The notes beneath the pieces were generated by a model that had not been told where the DNA came from, ran no database searches, and saw nothing but the letters and a program-made list of their open reading frames with translations. From NCBI GenBank assembly GCA_902809825.1, contig LR778114.1, positions 682,001 through 746,000 on the forward strand: 64,000 bases of DNA, read 5' to 3'. Within the stretch, counting starts at the first letter, position 1. The number at the start of each line of letters is the position of its first letter. The translations under genes were made by a program, and so were the position numbers. Source of the stretch: Candidatus Hydrogenisulfobacillus filiaventi. Its GTDB lineage: Bacteria > Bacillota > Sulfobacillia > Sulfobacillales > R501. Shown here piece after piece: positions 43,726 through 51,944 of the stretch.

Positions 43726-44616
43726 TTAGGATCCGGAGTCCGGCATCGGCATGGGCATGGTGCCGTTCAAGGTGAAGCCGTGCGTCTTCTTAGGGAAGAT
43801 CCCCGGCGGATAGGACGAGTAGGTGTGTTCGCCGGTGGTGTTCTCGACCAGCAGGCCGCGGTAGTCGGCCTCGGTCATGGGCGGCGCGGTACGCTTGACC
43901 TGCTGCTCCCACTGGCGGAAGGCCTGCGGGGAGACCGCCTCGGTCTTGAACACCATGTGTACGAACCCGACCCCCGAGAATTGGCCGCTGCGGCCCAGGT
44001 AGACCCCGGGCTTGCTGGCCTCCAGCCACAGGGGCAGGACCTCCCCGGGCATGCAGAACTCCATCCCGCCCAGGCGCGGAATCCAGAAGGTATTCATGGG
44101 CGAATCCGCCGTGAGCTTGAACAGGACCGGCTCGCCGACCGGGATTTTGATGTAGTTCACGGTGGCGATCCCGGCACCGGGATATTGGAACAGCCATTTG
44201 TAGTCCAGTGAGGTCACGTCGATGATGACCGGGTCCTTGGCCGGCGGCAGCCGGTCGAGGGCGTAGGTCTTCTGGGTCATGGGAATGGCGATGAAGGTCA
44301 CCACCAGCAGGGGGATCCCCCAAAGCACCACCTCCAGCAGGCGGCTGTGCTGCCATTTGGGGGTGCGGGGACCGGGATGCCCCGGGCGGTCATGAAACCG
44401 GATCAGCGCAATGGCCGCCAGGATCCACACCGTCACGACGACGATGGCCATGGCGGTGACCGAGAGTTCCATCAGGTGCAGCTCTGTGCGCGCAACCGGC
44501 CCCGCGGGGTCCAGTACGGCCATCTTGGAGCCGCAGCCGGAAACGAAGAGGGGAGTGGTCAGCAGCAGCGGGCCCAGGAGCCGGTATGCCCATTTGGGGC
44601 CCTTTCTGGTCGACAT
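43726..44616 (-). CDS. qoxA: Quinol oxidase subunit II without CuA site
   Basis: A 296-residue lipoprotein (lipobox VSGC) with two transmembrane helices and a cupredoxin domain. The CuA motif CxxxC...HxxM is missing: the aligned region reads GRSGQFSGVGFVHMVF with no cysteines. This is the mark of quinol rather than cytochrome c oxidases. Conserved DYKWLFQYP and SPMNTFWIPRLGG are present. With menA-F nearby the donor is probably menaquinol. AGGTGACC precedes the ATG. Confidence 0.93.
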   Translation of the reverse strand: MSTRKGPKWAYRLLGPLLLTTPLFVSGCGSKMAVLDPAGPVARTELHLMELSVTAMAIVVVTVWILAAIALIRFHDRPGHPGPRTPKWQHSRLLEVVLWGIPLLVVTFIAIPMTQKTYALDRLPPAKDPVIIDVTSLDYKWLFQYPGAGIATVNYIKIPVGEPVLFKLTADSPMNTFWIPRLGGMEFCMPGEVLPLWLEASKPGVYLGRSGQFSGVGFVHMVFKTEAVSPQAFRQWEQQVKRTAPPMTEADYRGLLVENTTGEHTYSSYPPGIFPKKTHGFTLNGTMPMPMPDSGS

Positions 44617-45130
44617 GACTCAGGTCACCTCACTATGAGGTTCCTTATCCGGAAACCCCCCGACCGGGGCCGCTATAACCAGAGCGTAGGAACTAGTGCC
44701 CACAGGGGTATTTTTGGATACGGTCCCGCCCCGTTACGACGGGCCGTTAATGATTATTAAGGGTTAGTTCACAAAATGTGCAAGTGCGTACCGGACCCCG
44801 CGAAGAGTAGAAACCGTCCGTTTTCATCGATTTGGGGCCGTTTGCTCGGTTTTTTGCGGGCCGTTCGCTTGAAGACCTGGTCCGCTTTCGATCTTGCTCC
44901 CCGTCAGATTGTCTGTCTCGTAATGGCCCAAATGGCCCTAACAAATAGGGCTGAACGGGCAAAACCGGCCCGGTACCCCGGCGGGAACCAGCGGGCGCGG
45001 GCTGCACCGGGGGTGCAGGGCCTCCTCATCGCACCTTAACCGGGTTTTTACAATCGTTAACCGGCCTATCCCTCATTCTTAACCCCCGGTATTTATGCTG
45101 GGTCCAACACCCGCAGGGGAGGCACAGAGG
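44617..45130. other. AT-richer intergenic region between qoxA and an unknown gene
   Basis: About 510 bases with markedly lower G+C than neighbours and no convincing gene. It holds AATGGCCC direct repeats near 44930, AT-rich GTTAATGATTATTAA near 44747, and three TTAACC direct repeats described separately. It must contain the qox promoter on the minus strand, but I cannot place it firmly. Confidence 0.6.
45036..45084 (+). promoter_or_regulatory. Three phased TTAACC direct repeats
   Basis: TTAACC occurs at 45036, 45057 and 45079, spaced 21 and 22 bases, about two helical turns. A possible -10 TATGCT follows at 45094-45099. This resembles tandem half-sites for PhoB/OmpR-type activators. Confidence 0.55.
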
Positions 45131-45634
45131 ATGGGGGACAGGCGTCGGATCATCATCCTGGGCGAGCGGGCCGAGGACTGGCCGCCGGCCCTGCGGCTGT
45201 TGCGCCAGCTACAGGAGGGGCCGGTGCCGCCGGCGGTCGGCTTCTGGGTCCTGACCGGCTGGCCGCCGGCTTGGTGGGCCGATGACGGCAGCGGCGGGGG
45301 CTGGCTGTGGTGGCGGCAGGAAATGCTGGCGGCGGCGGAGGAGACACTGCGCGCGGGCCGGCGCCAGGCTGGCCTGGCAGGGTATGGCTCCGCCGGCGAC
45401 CGCATTTGGGTCGGGGCCGGGCGGGCGCAACTGGCGACGGCCCTGGTGGCGGAACGGGTCTCGTTGCTGGTGGCGGCCTCGCCCGGGGGGAGCCGCCTGC
45501 GTCGCCTGCTGGCCGCGCTCATCGTGGGCGGGCCGGTACCGGTGGCGGTGGCGGTCCGCAGCCGTCCCCCGCTGCCCTTCCCGGTTGGTGCGGTCCTCGC
45601 GGCACCGGAGGCGGAAGGGCGGGGCGAACCGTGA
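45131..45634 (+). CDS. Hypothetical protein
   Basis: A 167-residue protein starting MGDRRRIIILGERAEDWPPAL behind AGGGGAGG. It has alternating hydrophobic strands (RRIIILGE, SLLVAAS, GPVPVAVAVRS) suggestive of an alpha/beta fold and an unusual Trp-rich stretch (WPPAWWADDGSGGGWLWWRQ). No signal peptide or catalytic motif is recognised. It overlaps the next small gene by four bases and lies behind the phased TTAACC repeats. Confidence 0.65.
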   Translation: MGDRRRIIILGERAEDWPPALRLLRQLQEGPVPPAVGFWVLTGWPPAWWADDGSGGGWLWWRQEMLAAAEETLRAGRRQAGLAGYGSAGDRIWVGAGRAQLATALVAERVSLLVAASPGGSRLRRLLAALIVGGPVPVAVAVRSRPPLPFPVGAVLAAPEAEGRGEP

Positions 45635-45858
45635 GGCGGTTGGGGCTCGGGCTGCTGCTGGCCCTGGTGGGACTGGGGGCGGGCGGGCACCTGCCCGCTG
45701 CGGCCTGGGGCCTGGCTACAGGCCTGCTGGCCGGGGGCCGGCCGGGGCCGGCCGCCCCGCGGGCGGGGCCGGGGATCCCGCAGAGCAGGATGCGGGGGCC
45801 CGGTCCGGTGGGGCCCACAGCCGCCCAGCACCTGGGGAAGGAGGCATGGAACCGGTGA
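45631..45858 (+). CDS. Small hydrophobic protein
   Basis: A 75-residue frame starting at GTG 45631, overlapping the upstream stop (GTGA). The N-terminus has one hydrophobic helix (LGLGLLLALVGLGAGG) followed by a Gly/Pro/Arg-rich tail with little structure. It may be a small membrane protein or a remnant. Coding signal beyond residue 35 is weak. Confidence 0.4.
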   Translation: MRRLGLGLLLALVGLGAGGHLPAAAWGLATGLLAGGRPGPAAPRAGPGIPQSRMRGPGPVGPTAAQHLGKEAWNR

Positions 45859-46171
45859 ACTGGACCACCGCCCTGGCCCTCCTTGCCATGTTCCGGCAGG
45901 AATGGGGGACGCTCCTCGCCGGCTGGCGGGGTGGCTGCGCGGACGCCGTTCCCCGTCCGGCTGCCAGGCCTGGCTGCTGGTGTGGGGCACGGTGCCGGCC
46001 GGCCTGTTGAGGTTCCTGCTCCGGCACCGGCTGGTCCTCCTCTTCGGCCAGCCCCGAGTTGCGGCCGTCCTGCTGATGGTGAACGGGGTCCTCATGTTCG
46101 GGCTGATCGCCGGGCCCGCCGCCGGGCAGCCGGGCGGGGCTGGCGGGGTTCGCAACTGCTGGCGGTTTTAG
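45846..46171 (+). pseudogene. uppP: Undecaprenyl-diphosphatase-like relic, left part
   Basis: The frame from 45846 (VNWTTALALLAMFRQEWGTLLAGW) and the next frame (CQAWLLVWGTVPAGLLRFLLRH ... VLLMVNGVLMF) together match UppP/BacA after its first motif. A frame change lies near 45930. The N-terminal QGxTEFLP-type catalytic region is missing. The rest of the gene resumes at 48105, after the IS607-type insertion. Confidence 0.65.
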
Positions 46172-46211
46172 TGACGGATGACCTGGAATATGGCATGCTG
46201 TTCCCCTGAAA

Positions 46212-46778
46212 TTGTCAGACTGGGCACGGGCCAACGGCATCTCCTATAAGACCGCCTGGCTGTGGTGGAAGCGGGGCAAGCTCCCCGTGCCCGCCCGCCA
46301 GACGCCGACGGGCACGATCCTGGTCGAGGCGCCCGAGCGGGAGACAGCGGGTGTGGTGCTGTACGCGCGCGTGGCGTCCGCTGATCAGAAAGCAGACCTG
46401 GATCGCCAGGTGGCGCGGCTCGCGGCGTTTGCCGCCGAGAAGCGCATGCGGGTGGCGAAGGTGGTGGCCGAGGTGGGTAGCGGCCTCAACGGACACCGGA
46501 AGGGCCTGCTTTCCGTTCTTCGCTCGCCTGACTATGGCGCCATCGTGGTGGAGCATCGGGATCGCTTGGCGCGGTTCGGCTCGGAATACCGCGAGGCCGC
46601 GCTCGCCGCGTCCGGGAGGCGGCTGATCGTCCTGGAGCCGGACGAGGTGCGGGACGATCTCGTGCGGGACAGGATCGACGTGCTGACCAGCTTCTGCGCC
46701 CGGCGGTACGGTCGCCGCTCGGCCCGGCGGCGGGCGGAACGGGCGCTGGCCTGCGCGGCGGAGGAGGACCCCGCGTGA
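46212..46778 (+). CDS. tnpA: IS607-type serine recombinase with Ala at catalytic Ser position
   Basis: A 188-residue recombinase. An N-terminal MerR-like helix-turn-helix (SDWARANGISYKTAWLWWKRGKLPVP) is followed by a resolvase catalytic domain: VVLYARVASADQK, then VEHRDRLARFG with the active-site arginines. The family consensus is YARVSS; Ala55 replaces the serine that matches the resolvase nucleophile. The start may be TTG 46212 or CTG 46206; LKLSDW would fit relatives. The stop overlaps tnpB by four bases. Confidence 0.88.
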   Translation: MSDWARANGISYKTAWLWWKRGKLPVPARQTPTGTILVEAPERETAGVVLYARVASADQKADLDRQVARLAAFAAEKRMRVAKVVAEVGSGLNGHRKGLLSVLRSPDYGAIVVEHRDRLARFGSEYREAALAASGRRLIVLEPDEVRDDLVRDRIDVLTSFCARRYGRRSARRRAERALACAAEEDPA

Positions 46779-48040
46779 AGACGCTCCAAGCCTTCCGGTT
46801 CGCCCTGGATCCCTCTCCCCGGGTCGAGCGGGCGCTGGCCTCCCACGTGGGGGCCCGCCGTTTCGCCTTCAACGGGGGGCTGGCGCTGGTCAAGGCGCGC
46901 CTGGACGCCCATGCCCGGGGCGAGGCCGTGGCGGTGCCCTGGACGCTGCCCGCCCTGCGCCGGGAGTGGAACCGGGCCAAGGAGGCCCTCGCCCCCTGGT
47001 GGCGGGAGCACTCCAAGGAAGCCTATGCGTCCGGCCTGGCGGGCCTGGCGGACGCGCTCCGGAACTGGTCCGCCAGTCGCCAGGGTCATCGGGCCGGACG
47101 CCGCATGGGCTTTCCCCGCTTCCGCAAGAAGGGCCGGGGCCGGGAGTCGGTGGGCTTCACCACCGGGGCGATCCGGGTGGACGACCAAAGCCCCGTCGTC
47201 CTGCCCCGGATCGGCCGGGTGCGCACCCATGAGCCGACCATGAAGCTGCTGGCGCGGCTGCGGGCGGGGACGGCGCGCATCCTGCGGGCCACGGTGAGCC
47301 GGGAGGGCGGGCGCTGGTATGTGAGCTTCACCTGCGAGGTGGAGCGGGAGCCCGGCACGCCCCGGCGTCCGGAGGCGGTGGTGGGGGTGGACGCCGGGGT
47401 GCGCCATCTGGCGGTGCTGTCCACGGGAGAGCGGGTGCCGAACCCGCGACCGTTGCGGAAGGCGCTCCGGAAGCTCGCCCGCCTGAACCGGAAGCTGGCC
47501 CGTCGGCAACGGGGCAGCCGGCATTGGCGGGCGACCCGCCGCCGCCTCGCCCGGTTGCACGCCCGGGTGGCGCACATTCGCCGGGACGCGATGCATCAGC
47601 TCACCACCAGACTGGCCCGCACGTACGGGACCGTGGGGGTGGAGCAGCTCCGCCTGGCGGGTCTGCTGCGCAACCGGCGCCTGAGCCGGGCGCTCGCCGA
47701 CGCCGCCCTGGCGGAGCTGCGCCGCCAGCTGGCGTACAAGACGGCCTGGTACGGATCCCGCCTGATCGAGGCGGATCCCTGCTACCCGAGCAGCAAGCGG
47801 TGTTCCGGCTGCGGCGCCGTCAAAGACACCCTGCCGCTCGGGGAGCGGACCTTCCGCTGCGACGCCTGCGGGCTCGTCCTCGACCGGGACGCGAACGCGG
47901 GCCGCAATCTCGCGGCCTTGGCGGCCGCCGTCGCCGGGAGTGGCCCGGAGACGGAAAACGCCCGTGGACGGGATGCAAGCCCCGCCGTCAGGCGGGCAAT
48001 CCCGGAAGAAGCGGGAAGCCGGCGGGGCGCCTGCCCGTAA
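46775..48040 (+). CDS. tnpB: TnpB RNA-guided nuclease of the IS607-type element
   Basis: A 421-residue TnpB/OrfB. RuvC-like residues are intact: Asp206 (VGVDAGVRHLAVLS), Glu290 (VGVEQLRL) and Asp372 (LDRDANAGRNLA). The zinc ribbon has Cys343/346 and Cys362/365. TnpB proteins are ancestors of Cas12 and use a guide RNA (omega-RNA) encoded at the 3' end of the element. A C-terminal extension after NLAALAAAVAG overlaps that region. Apparently functional. Confidence 0.94.
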   Translation: MKTLQAFRFALDPSPRVERALASHVGARRFAFNGGLALVKARLDAHARGEAVAVPWTLPALRREWNRAKEALAPWWREHSKEAYASGLAGLADALRNWSASRQGHRAGRRMGFPRFRKKGRGRESVGFTTGAIRVDDQSPVVLPRIGRVRTHEPTMKLLARLRAGTARILRATVSREGGRWYVSFTCEVEREPGTPRRPEAVVGVDAGVRHLAVLSTGERVPNPRPLRKALRKLARLNRKLARRQRGSRHWRATRRRLARLHARVAHIRRDAMHQLTTRLARTYGTVGVEQLRLAGLLRNRRLSRALADAALAELRRQLAYKTAWYGSRLIEADPCYPSSKRCSGCGAVKDTLPLGERTFRCDACGLVLDRDANAGRNLAALAAAVAGSGPETENARGRDASPAVRRAIPEEAGSRRGACP

Positions 48041-48104
48041 GCCCGGCACCTCCGCCCGGCAACGGGCGGATGTCGGGAACAGATTGCTATGTTCCTGGCA
48101 ACGG

Positions 48105-48454
48105 CATGGCAGCAAGGGATGCCCTGGTCATCGGCGGCTGGCAGACGCTGGCCCTCCTGCCGGGCCTCTCCCGCTCGGGGCTGACCATTGCCGGCGGGGT
48201 GAACCGGGACCTGCCCTTCGCCGAAGCCGCCCCCTGCAGCTTCCTGCTGCTACGCCCTTGATCCTGGCCGCCGGGCTGGTGGAGCTCCCCTGGCCGGCAG
48301 CGGGGCGCACGGTCCGGGGGCGGCGGCCCTGGGCGGGAGCCTCACCGCCTGGGCATCCGCCCGTTACCTCCTGTGCTACTGCCCGACCCACAACCTGTTC
48401 TGGTTGGCGCTTGCCTCCACCCTGCCGGGGGCCGCGGCCCTGGTCCTGCTCTAG
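48105..48454 (+). pseudogene. uppP: Undecaprenyl-diphosphatase-like relic, right part
   Basis: RDALVIGGWQTLALLPGLSRSG is the second UppP motif with its catalytic SRSG; FLLL...LILAAGLVELPW follows in another frame, and TAWASARYLLCYCPTHNLFW to the stop 48454 in a third. The order matches the C-terminal half of UppP. At least two frame changes plus the insertion make it inactive. It is convergent with panE. Confidence 0.7.
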
Positions 48455-48457
48455 ACC

Positions 48458-49384
48458 TCAGCCCAAGGCCCGCACCAGCGTGGTCAGGGTGGCGTGGGTG
48501 GGGGCGGCCAGGCCCCACCGCCCTGCTTCCCGTACCACGAAGCCGTTGATGTAATCCACCTCGGTAGGCCGCCGGTGGAGGACGTCCTGCAGCATGGAGG
48601 AACGGTTCGGGCCGGTGCGGCGGGCCAGGGCCTCCACCGCCTGCAGCACCTCGGCCGGGGCCCCCAGCCGGACTCCCCGGCGGGCAGCCACCGGCAGCAC
48701 CTCGCCCACCAGGGCCGGCGCCAGCCGCCAGGCGATCTGGTCGGGCAGCTCACCGTTGGGCCGTCCGGTGAGGGCGCTCAGGGGGTTGATCACCGCGTTC
48801 TGCACCAGCTTGGTCCAGCGGGCCCGTTCCATGTCCGCCTCCTCGAGCCAGCGCCAGCGGACGCCGGCCGCGGTCTTGAGCACGCCCTCCACCGCCTGAC
48901 GGGCGCGGCGCCCGGCCGGCCCTCGCCCCGCCGGGTTGCCGAGCAGGGTTTCCCCGCGGGCGTTGACCACCACCAAGTTGGTGTTGCGATCCAGGGTGAC
49001 GGCGTCGGTGGTGACGCCCAGCACCAGGCGTTCACTGCCGGCGGCTTGCCCTAGCACCCCCTCGTAGCCCATGCCGTTCATGAGGGACACCACCGCCGCG
49101 GGGGGTGCGGGCAACTGGGCCAGCCAGGCGGCGGCCGTCTCCGCGGCCGGTGCCTTCACCAGCACCCACACCACCCCCGGACCGGGGCCGATCCAGGGTT
49201 CCTGCCAGGACCGGAAGCGCGGGACCCACTCCGGCTCCGGCTCCGCCCGGGCTGTCGGGGCCAGGCGCACCACCGGCGGCTCGCGCCCCACCAGCACCGG
49301 GTCGAGCACGCGCAGGGCCCGGGCCCAGAAACGGGCGAGGGCGCCGGTGCCGAGGATGACGGGCGGCGGCAGCGGCTCATTCAT
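48458..49384 (-). CDS. panE: 2-dehydropantoate 2-reductase
   Basis: A 308-residue NADPH-dependent enzyme converting ketopantoate to pantoate. The N-terminal motif is GTGALARFWARAL, and the catalytic Lys lies in RARWTKLVQNAVINPLSALTG, with the Glu/Asn motif GPNRSSMLQDVLHRRPTEVDYINGFVV. The glycine motif reads GTGALA rather than GAGAxG, slightly unusual. It overlaps the panB stop by eight bases, so the two are coupled. panC and panD are not here. Confidence 0.92.
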   Translation of the reverse strand: MNEPLPPPVILGTGALARFWARALRVLDPVLVGREPPVVRLAPTARAEPEPEWVPRFRSWQEPWIGPGPGVVWVLVKAPAAETAAAWLAQLPAPPAAVVSLMNGMGYEGVLGQAAGSERLVLGVTTDAVTLDRNTNLVVVNARGETLLGNPAGRGPAGRRARQAVEGVLKTAAGVRWRWLEEADMERARWTKLVQNAVINPLSALTGRPNGELPDQIAWRLAPALVGEVLPVAARRGVRLGAPAEVLQAVEALARRTGPNRSSMLQDVLHRRPTEVDYINGFVVREAGRWGLAAPTHATLTTLVRALG

Positions 49385-50231
49385 GGGCCGCCGCCTGCCA
49401 AAGGGCTAAAAACCGGTCCCATTCCGCATCCGGCAGGTGGTAGCTTTCCGCATCGGCGGGGAAGCTTCCCGCCAGCACGTCCTCCCGGTAACGGGTGAGG
49501 GCGTCGGTGATAAGGGGCGCCAGGCGGGCATAGGCGCGGACGAATTTGGGCTGCCGTTCCGACAGGCCCAGCAGGTCGTGCCAGACCAGCACCTGGCCGT
49601 CCACCGCCGCCCCCGCCCCGATGCCGATGGTGGGGATGCCGACCTGGCGGGTGATGAAGCCGGCGACCCGGTCGGGTATGCCCTCCAGCACCAGGGCAAA
49701 GATGCCGGCCGCCTCCAGGGCGCGGGCGTCCTCGACCAGTCCCAGGGCCGCCTCCGCCGCCCGCCCCTGCACCTTGTAGCCCCCCATCACCTGCACCTGC
49801 TGGGGGGTGAGACCGATGTGGCCCACGACCGGGATGCCCTCCGCCACCAGCCGTTCCACCACCGGCGCCACCCGCCGGCCCCCTTCCAACTTGACGGCGT
49901 CGGCGCCGGCCTCCTGCAGCAGGCGGCCGGCGGCGGCCAAGGCGGCGGCGGGGTCGGGGTAGGTGAGGAAGGGCAGGTCCACGGCCAGGAAGGTGGCCGG
50001 GGCGCCCCGGCGCACCGCGCGGGCGTGGTGTACCATCATATCGAGGGTGACGGGCAGGGTGCTGGCGAAACCCAGGGTGGTCATGCCCAGGGAGTCGCCC
50101 ACCAGGATGACATCCACCCCGGCCCCCTCGGCCAGGCGGGCCTGGGAGACGTCGTAGGCGGTGACCCAGACCTGCCGGCGCTGTCCCTTGAGGGCGGCCA
50201 CGGCCGGGGCGGTGAGGACGGTACGGCTCAC
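49377..50231 (-). CDS. panB: 3-methyl-2-oxobutanoate hydroxymethyltransferase
   Basis: A 284-residue TIM-barrel enzyme producing ketopantoate from 2-ketoisovalerate and methylene-THF. Conserved blocks: VTAYDVSQARLAEGAGVDVILVGDSLGM, DLPFLTY, AVKLEGG, VVGHIGLTPQQV, and TIGIGAGAAVDGQVLVWHDLLGL. Catalytic Glu in VLEGIP is present. Starts at GTG 50231 with AAGGTGG upstream. Divergent from the Trp-rich protein gene. Confidence 0.95.
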   Translation of the reverse strand: MSRTVLTAPAVAALKGQRRQVWVTAYDVSQARLAEGAGVDVILVGDSLGMTTLGFASTLPVTLDMMVHHARAVRRGAPATFLAVDLPFLTYPDPAAALAAAGRLLQEAGADAVKLEGGRRVAPVVERLVAEGIPVVGHIGLTPQQVQVMGGYKVQGRAAEAALGLVEDARALEAAGIFALVLEGIPDRVAGFITRQVGIPTIGIGAGAAVDGQVLVWHDLLGLSERQPKFVRAYARLAPLITDALTRYREDVLAGSFPADAESYHLPDAEWDRFLALWQAAAHE

Positions 50232-50313
50232 GTGCAGCCACCTTCCCCTCGCTGTTTTCCTAGCCAGTATAGCCCATGCCGGCTCCGGCCGGCGGGGAAG
50301 GGAGGACGGGCGG

Positions 50314-51018
50314 ATGCCGAGACGGGGCCGGCCGGCAGGCGGAGGTTGGCGCTGGTGGTCCCCGCAGGGTCCGGCGGAGACGGATCCCGATGCGCCTGTG
50401 CTGGTGGTGCGGGACGGGCGGGGGGCCGCCTGGGTGTTCGATCACCGCGCCCTGGCAGCGGCGCTGGCCTGGTGGAGGGAGCCGGGCCGGGGCCGGCCGG
50501 CGGCCCCCCCGCCCTGGTTGGGGTGGGTATCGGCCCTGGTAGAGGGCCCCGTGGGCTTGTGGCCGGTGCCGGCCCGGGGGCCGGGGGTGACGTATCGGGA
50601 TGCGGCCGGCCGCCGGTGGGCCTTTCATCCCCTGGTGCTGGGCCCCTGGGCGGCCTGGGACGCCGGCGACCGGCCGCTGGCCTTGGCCGACGTGGCCGTT
50701 ACAGCAGCGGCGGGGGCGGTGCGGGTGCGCGGCCCCCGCCTGGCCTTGGGGCTGGTCCATGGGCGGGAGTGGCGGCCGCTGGCCGATCCGGGCGGCTGGC
50801 TGGTCCTGGCGCGCCCAGCGGTGGCCGACCCGCTGCCGGAGGCCGGCTTATTCCCAGCGCCAGGTACGGGCGGTGGCCAGCACGGCCACCACGATCCAGG
50901 CGGTGAGGCCGAGGGCGTCGCGGGTGATGGCAGGGGTCCAGCCGGTGCCGTTATTCATGAGGGTGCGGGCGGCATCGACCAGGTAGGTGAGGGGCAGGAA
51001 GGCGATGAAGTGCCGTAA
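50314..51018 (+). CDS. Trp/Pro-rich hypothetical protein, 3' end runs into the next gene
   Basis: Starting at ATG 50314 behind GGGAAGGGAGG, the frame is 234 residues. Up to about residue 178 it is Trp/Gly/Pro-rich with plausible coding features (VLVVRDGRGAAWVFDHRALAAAL, VGLWPVPARGPGVTYRDAAG). The last 56 residues lie antisense to the ABC permease end and are low complexity (Gly/His/Glu). The native stop seems to have been lost. Family not recognised. Confidence 0.55.
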   Translation: MPRRGRPAGGGWRWWSPQGPAETDPDAPVLVVRDGRGAAWVFDHRALAAALAWWREPGRGRPAAPPPWLGWVSALVEGPVGLWPVPARGPGVTYRDAAGRRWAFHPLVLGPWAAWDAGDRPLALADVAVTAAAGAVRVRGPRLALGLVHGREWRPLADPGGWLVLARPAVADPLPEAGLFPAPGTGGGQHGHHDPGGEAEGVAGDGRGPAGAVIHEGAGGIDQVGEGQEGDEVP

Positions 51019-51921
51019 GGCCGGCGGCCAGGTGGAAAGGGGGAAGAACACCCCGCTGAAGAACATCATGGGGAAGGCGATGATGTTGACGATGGGCATC
51101 ACCGCCTCCGTGGTCTGAGCGATGCCTCCGATGAAGAACCCGATGGCCAGGAAGCAGGCCATACCCAGCACCAGGATGACGGTCAGGGCCAGGGGGGGAA
51201 GGTATTCCTGTGCCCCCAGGGCGCCCACCGCCAGTCCCAGCACGATGCCCAGGCTGACCAGCCCCACCAGCAGCTGATTGACCACGCTGGCCCCTAAAAA
51301 GGTCACCGGCTGGACGGGGGTGGCCAGCAGCCGCCGCAGCACCCCCTTTTCCTTCCAGCGGGTGAGGAGGGCGGCCAGGCCGAAGAGGCTGTTGTTCATG
51401 GCCATCAGGGCCAGGATGCCGGGAACCAGGAAATCGAGATAGGTGACGTTGCGGCCGTTGATGCGGTGAAAGCGGGGCACCAGGGTGGGGGGCTGCCCGG
51501 ACAGGCGCTGGTTCAAGGCCTGGGTCAGGGCGGCGGTCAGGCTTTGGGTCTGCCGGGCCGTCACCAGATTGGCGGTGTTGAGGTAGATATCCAGGGCCGC
51601 GGGATGGCCGGGGTCCACCGTGGCCGGCGGCTTGAGCACCGCATCCAGGCGGCCCTGGCGCAGGGCCCCCAGGGCCGCGGCCAGGGAGGGTTCGGCCGCC
51701 AGCCGTACGGCCCGGTTGCCGGCCAGGGCCGCCTTCAGCCAGCGGCCGCCGGCGGTGTGCGTGCGGGCCACGTACAGGCGCGCCGGCGCCGGGTTCTGGT
51801 TGCCGATGAAGGCGAAGACGATCATGAACACCAGGGGCGAGAAGAAGGTCCAGAAGAGGCCGCGGCGGTTGCGGATGGTGGACAGGAACAGGCCCCGGAA
51901 CAGGGCGGTAAATGCCCGCAT
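50848..51921 (-). CDS. ABC-2 type transporter permease
   Basis: A 357-residue membrane protein of the ABC-2 family. One N-terminal helix (about 22-42), a large extracellular domain of about 150 residues, then five helices with the typical MMFFSGVFFPLSTWPPALRHFIAFLPLTYLVDAAR signature. It exports drugs, lipids or peptides with the ATPase encoded upstream. ATG 51921 follows AAAGGAG. Its end overlaps the Trp-rich gene by 171 bases. Confidence 0.92.
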   Translation of the reverse strand: MRAFTALFRGLFLSTIRNRRGLFWTFFSPLVFMIVFAFIGNQNPAPARLYVARTHTAGGRWLKAALAGNRAVRLAAEPSLAAALGALRQGRLDAVLKPPATVDPGHPAALDIYLNTANLVTARQTQSLTAALTQALNQRLSGQPPTLVPRFHRINGRNVTYLDFLVPGILALMAMNNSLFGLAALLTRWKEKGVLRRLLATPVQPVTFLGASVVNQLLVGLVSLGIVLGLAVGALGAQEYLPPLALTVILVLGMACFLAIGFFIGGIAQTTEAVMPIVNIIAFPMMFFSGVFFPLSTWPPALRHFIAFLPLTYLVDAARTLMNNGTGWTPAITRDALGLTAWIVVAVLATARTWRWE

Positions 51922-51944
51922 GGTAGGTCTCCTTTCGGGGGCGC

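Larger units (their letters stand above)
46198..48082 (+). mobile_element. IS607-family insertion sequence (tnpA-tnpB)
   Basis: A serine-recombinase tnpA overlapped by tnpB, bounded approximately by the short inverted sequences CTGTTCCC (46198-46205) and GGGAACAG (48075-48082). It separates the two halves of a uppP-like gene, which fixes the insertion point to within tens of bases. IS607 elements do not create long target duplications, and none is seen. Exact ends are uncertain. Confidence 0.8.

Noticed and set aside
44747-44790. A Rex-type redox operator in the AT-rich region
   Set aside because: The match to TTGTGAA-n4-TTCACAA is poor on both half-sites.
44776-45039. An 87-residue open frame in the AT-rich region before 45131
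   Set aside because: No ribosome site, poor composition and overlap with regulatory repeats.
45631-45845. N-terminus of the uppP-like gene in this stretch
   Set aside because: No frame shows the QG-TEFLP-type first motif; the sequence is a separate hydrophobic small frame.
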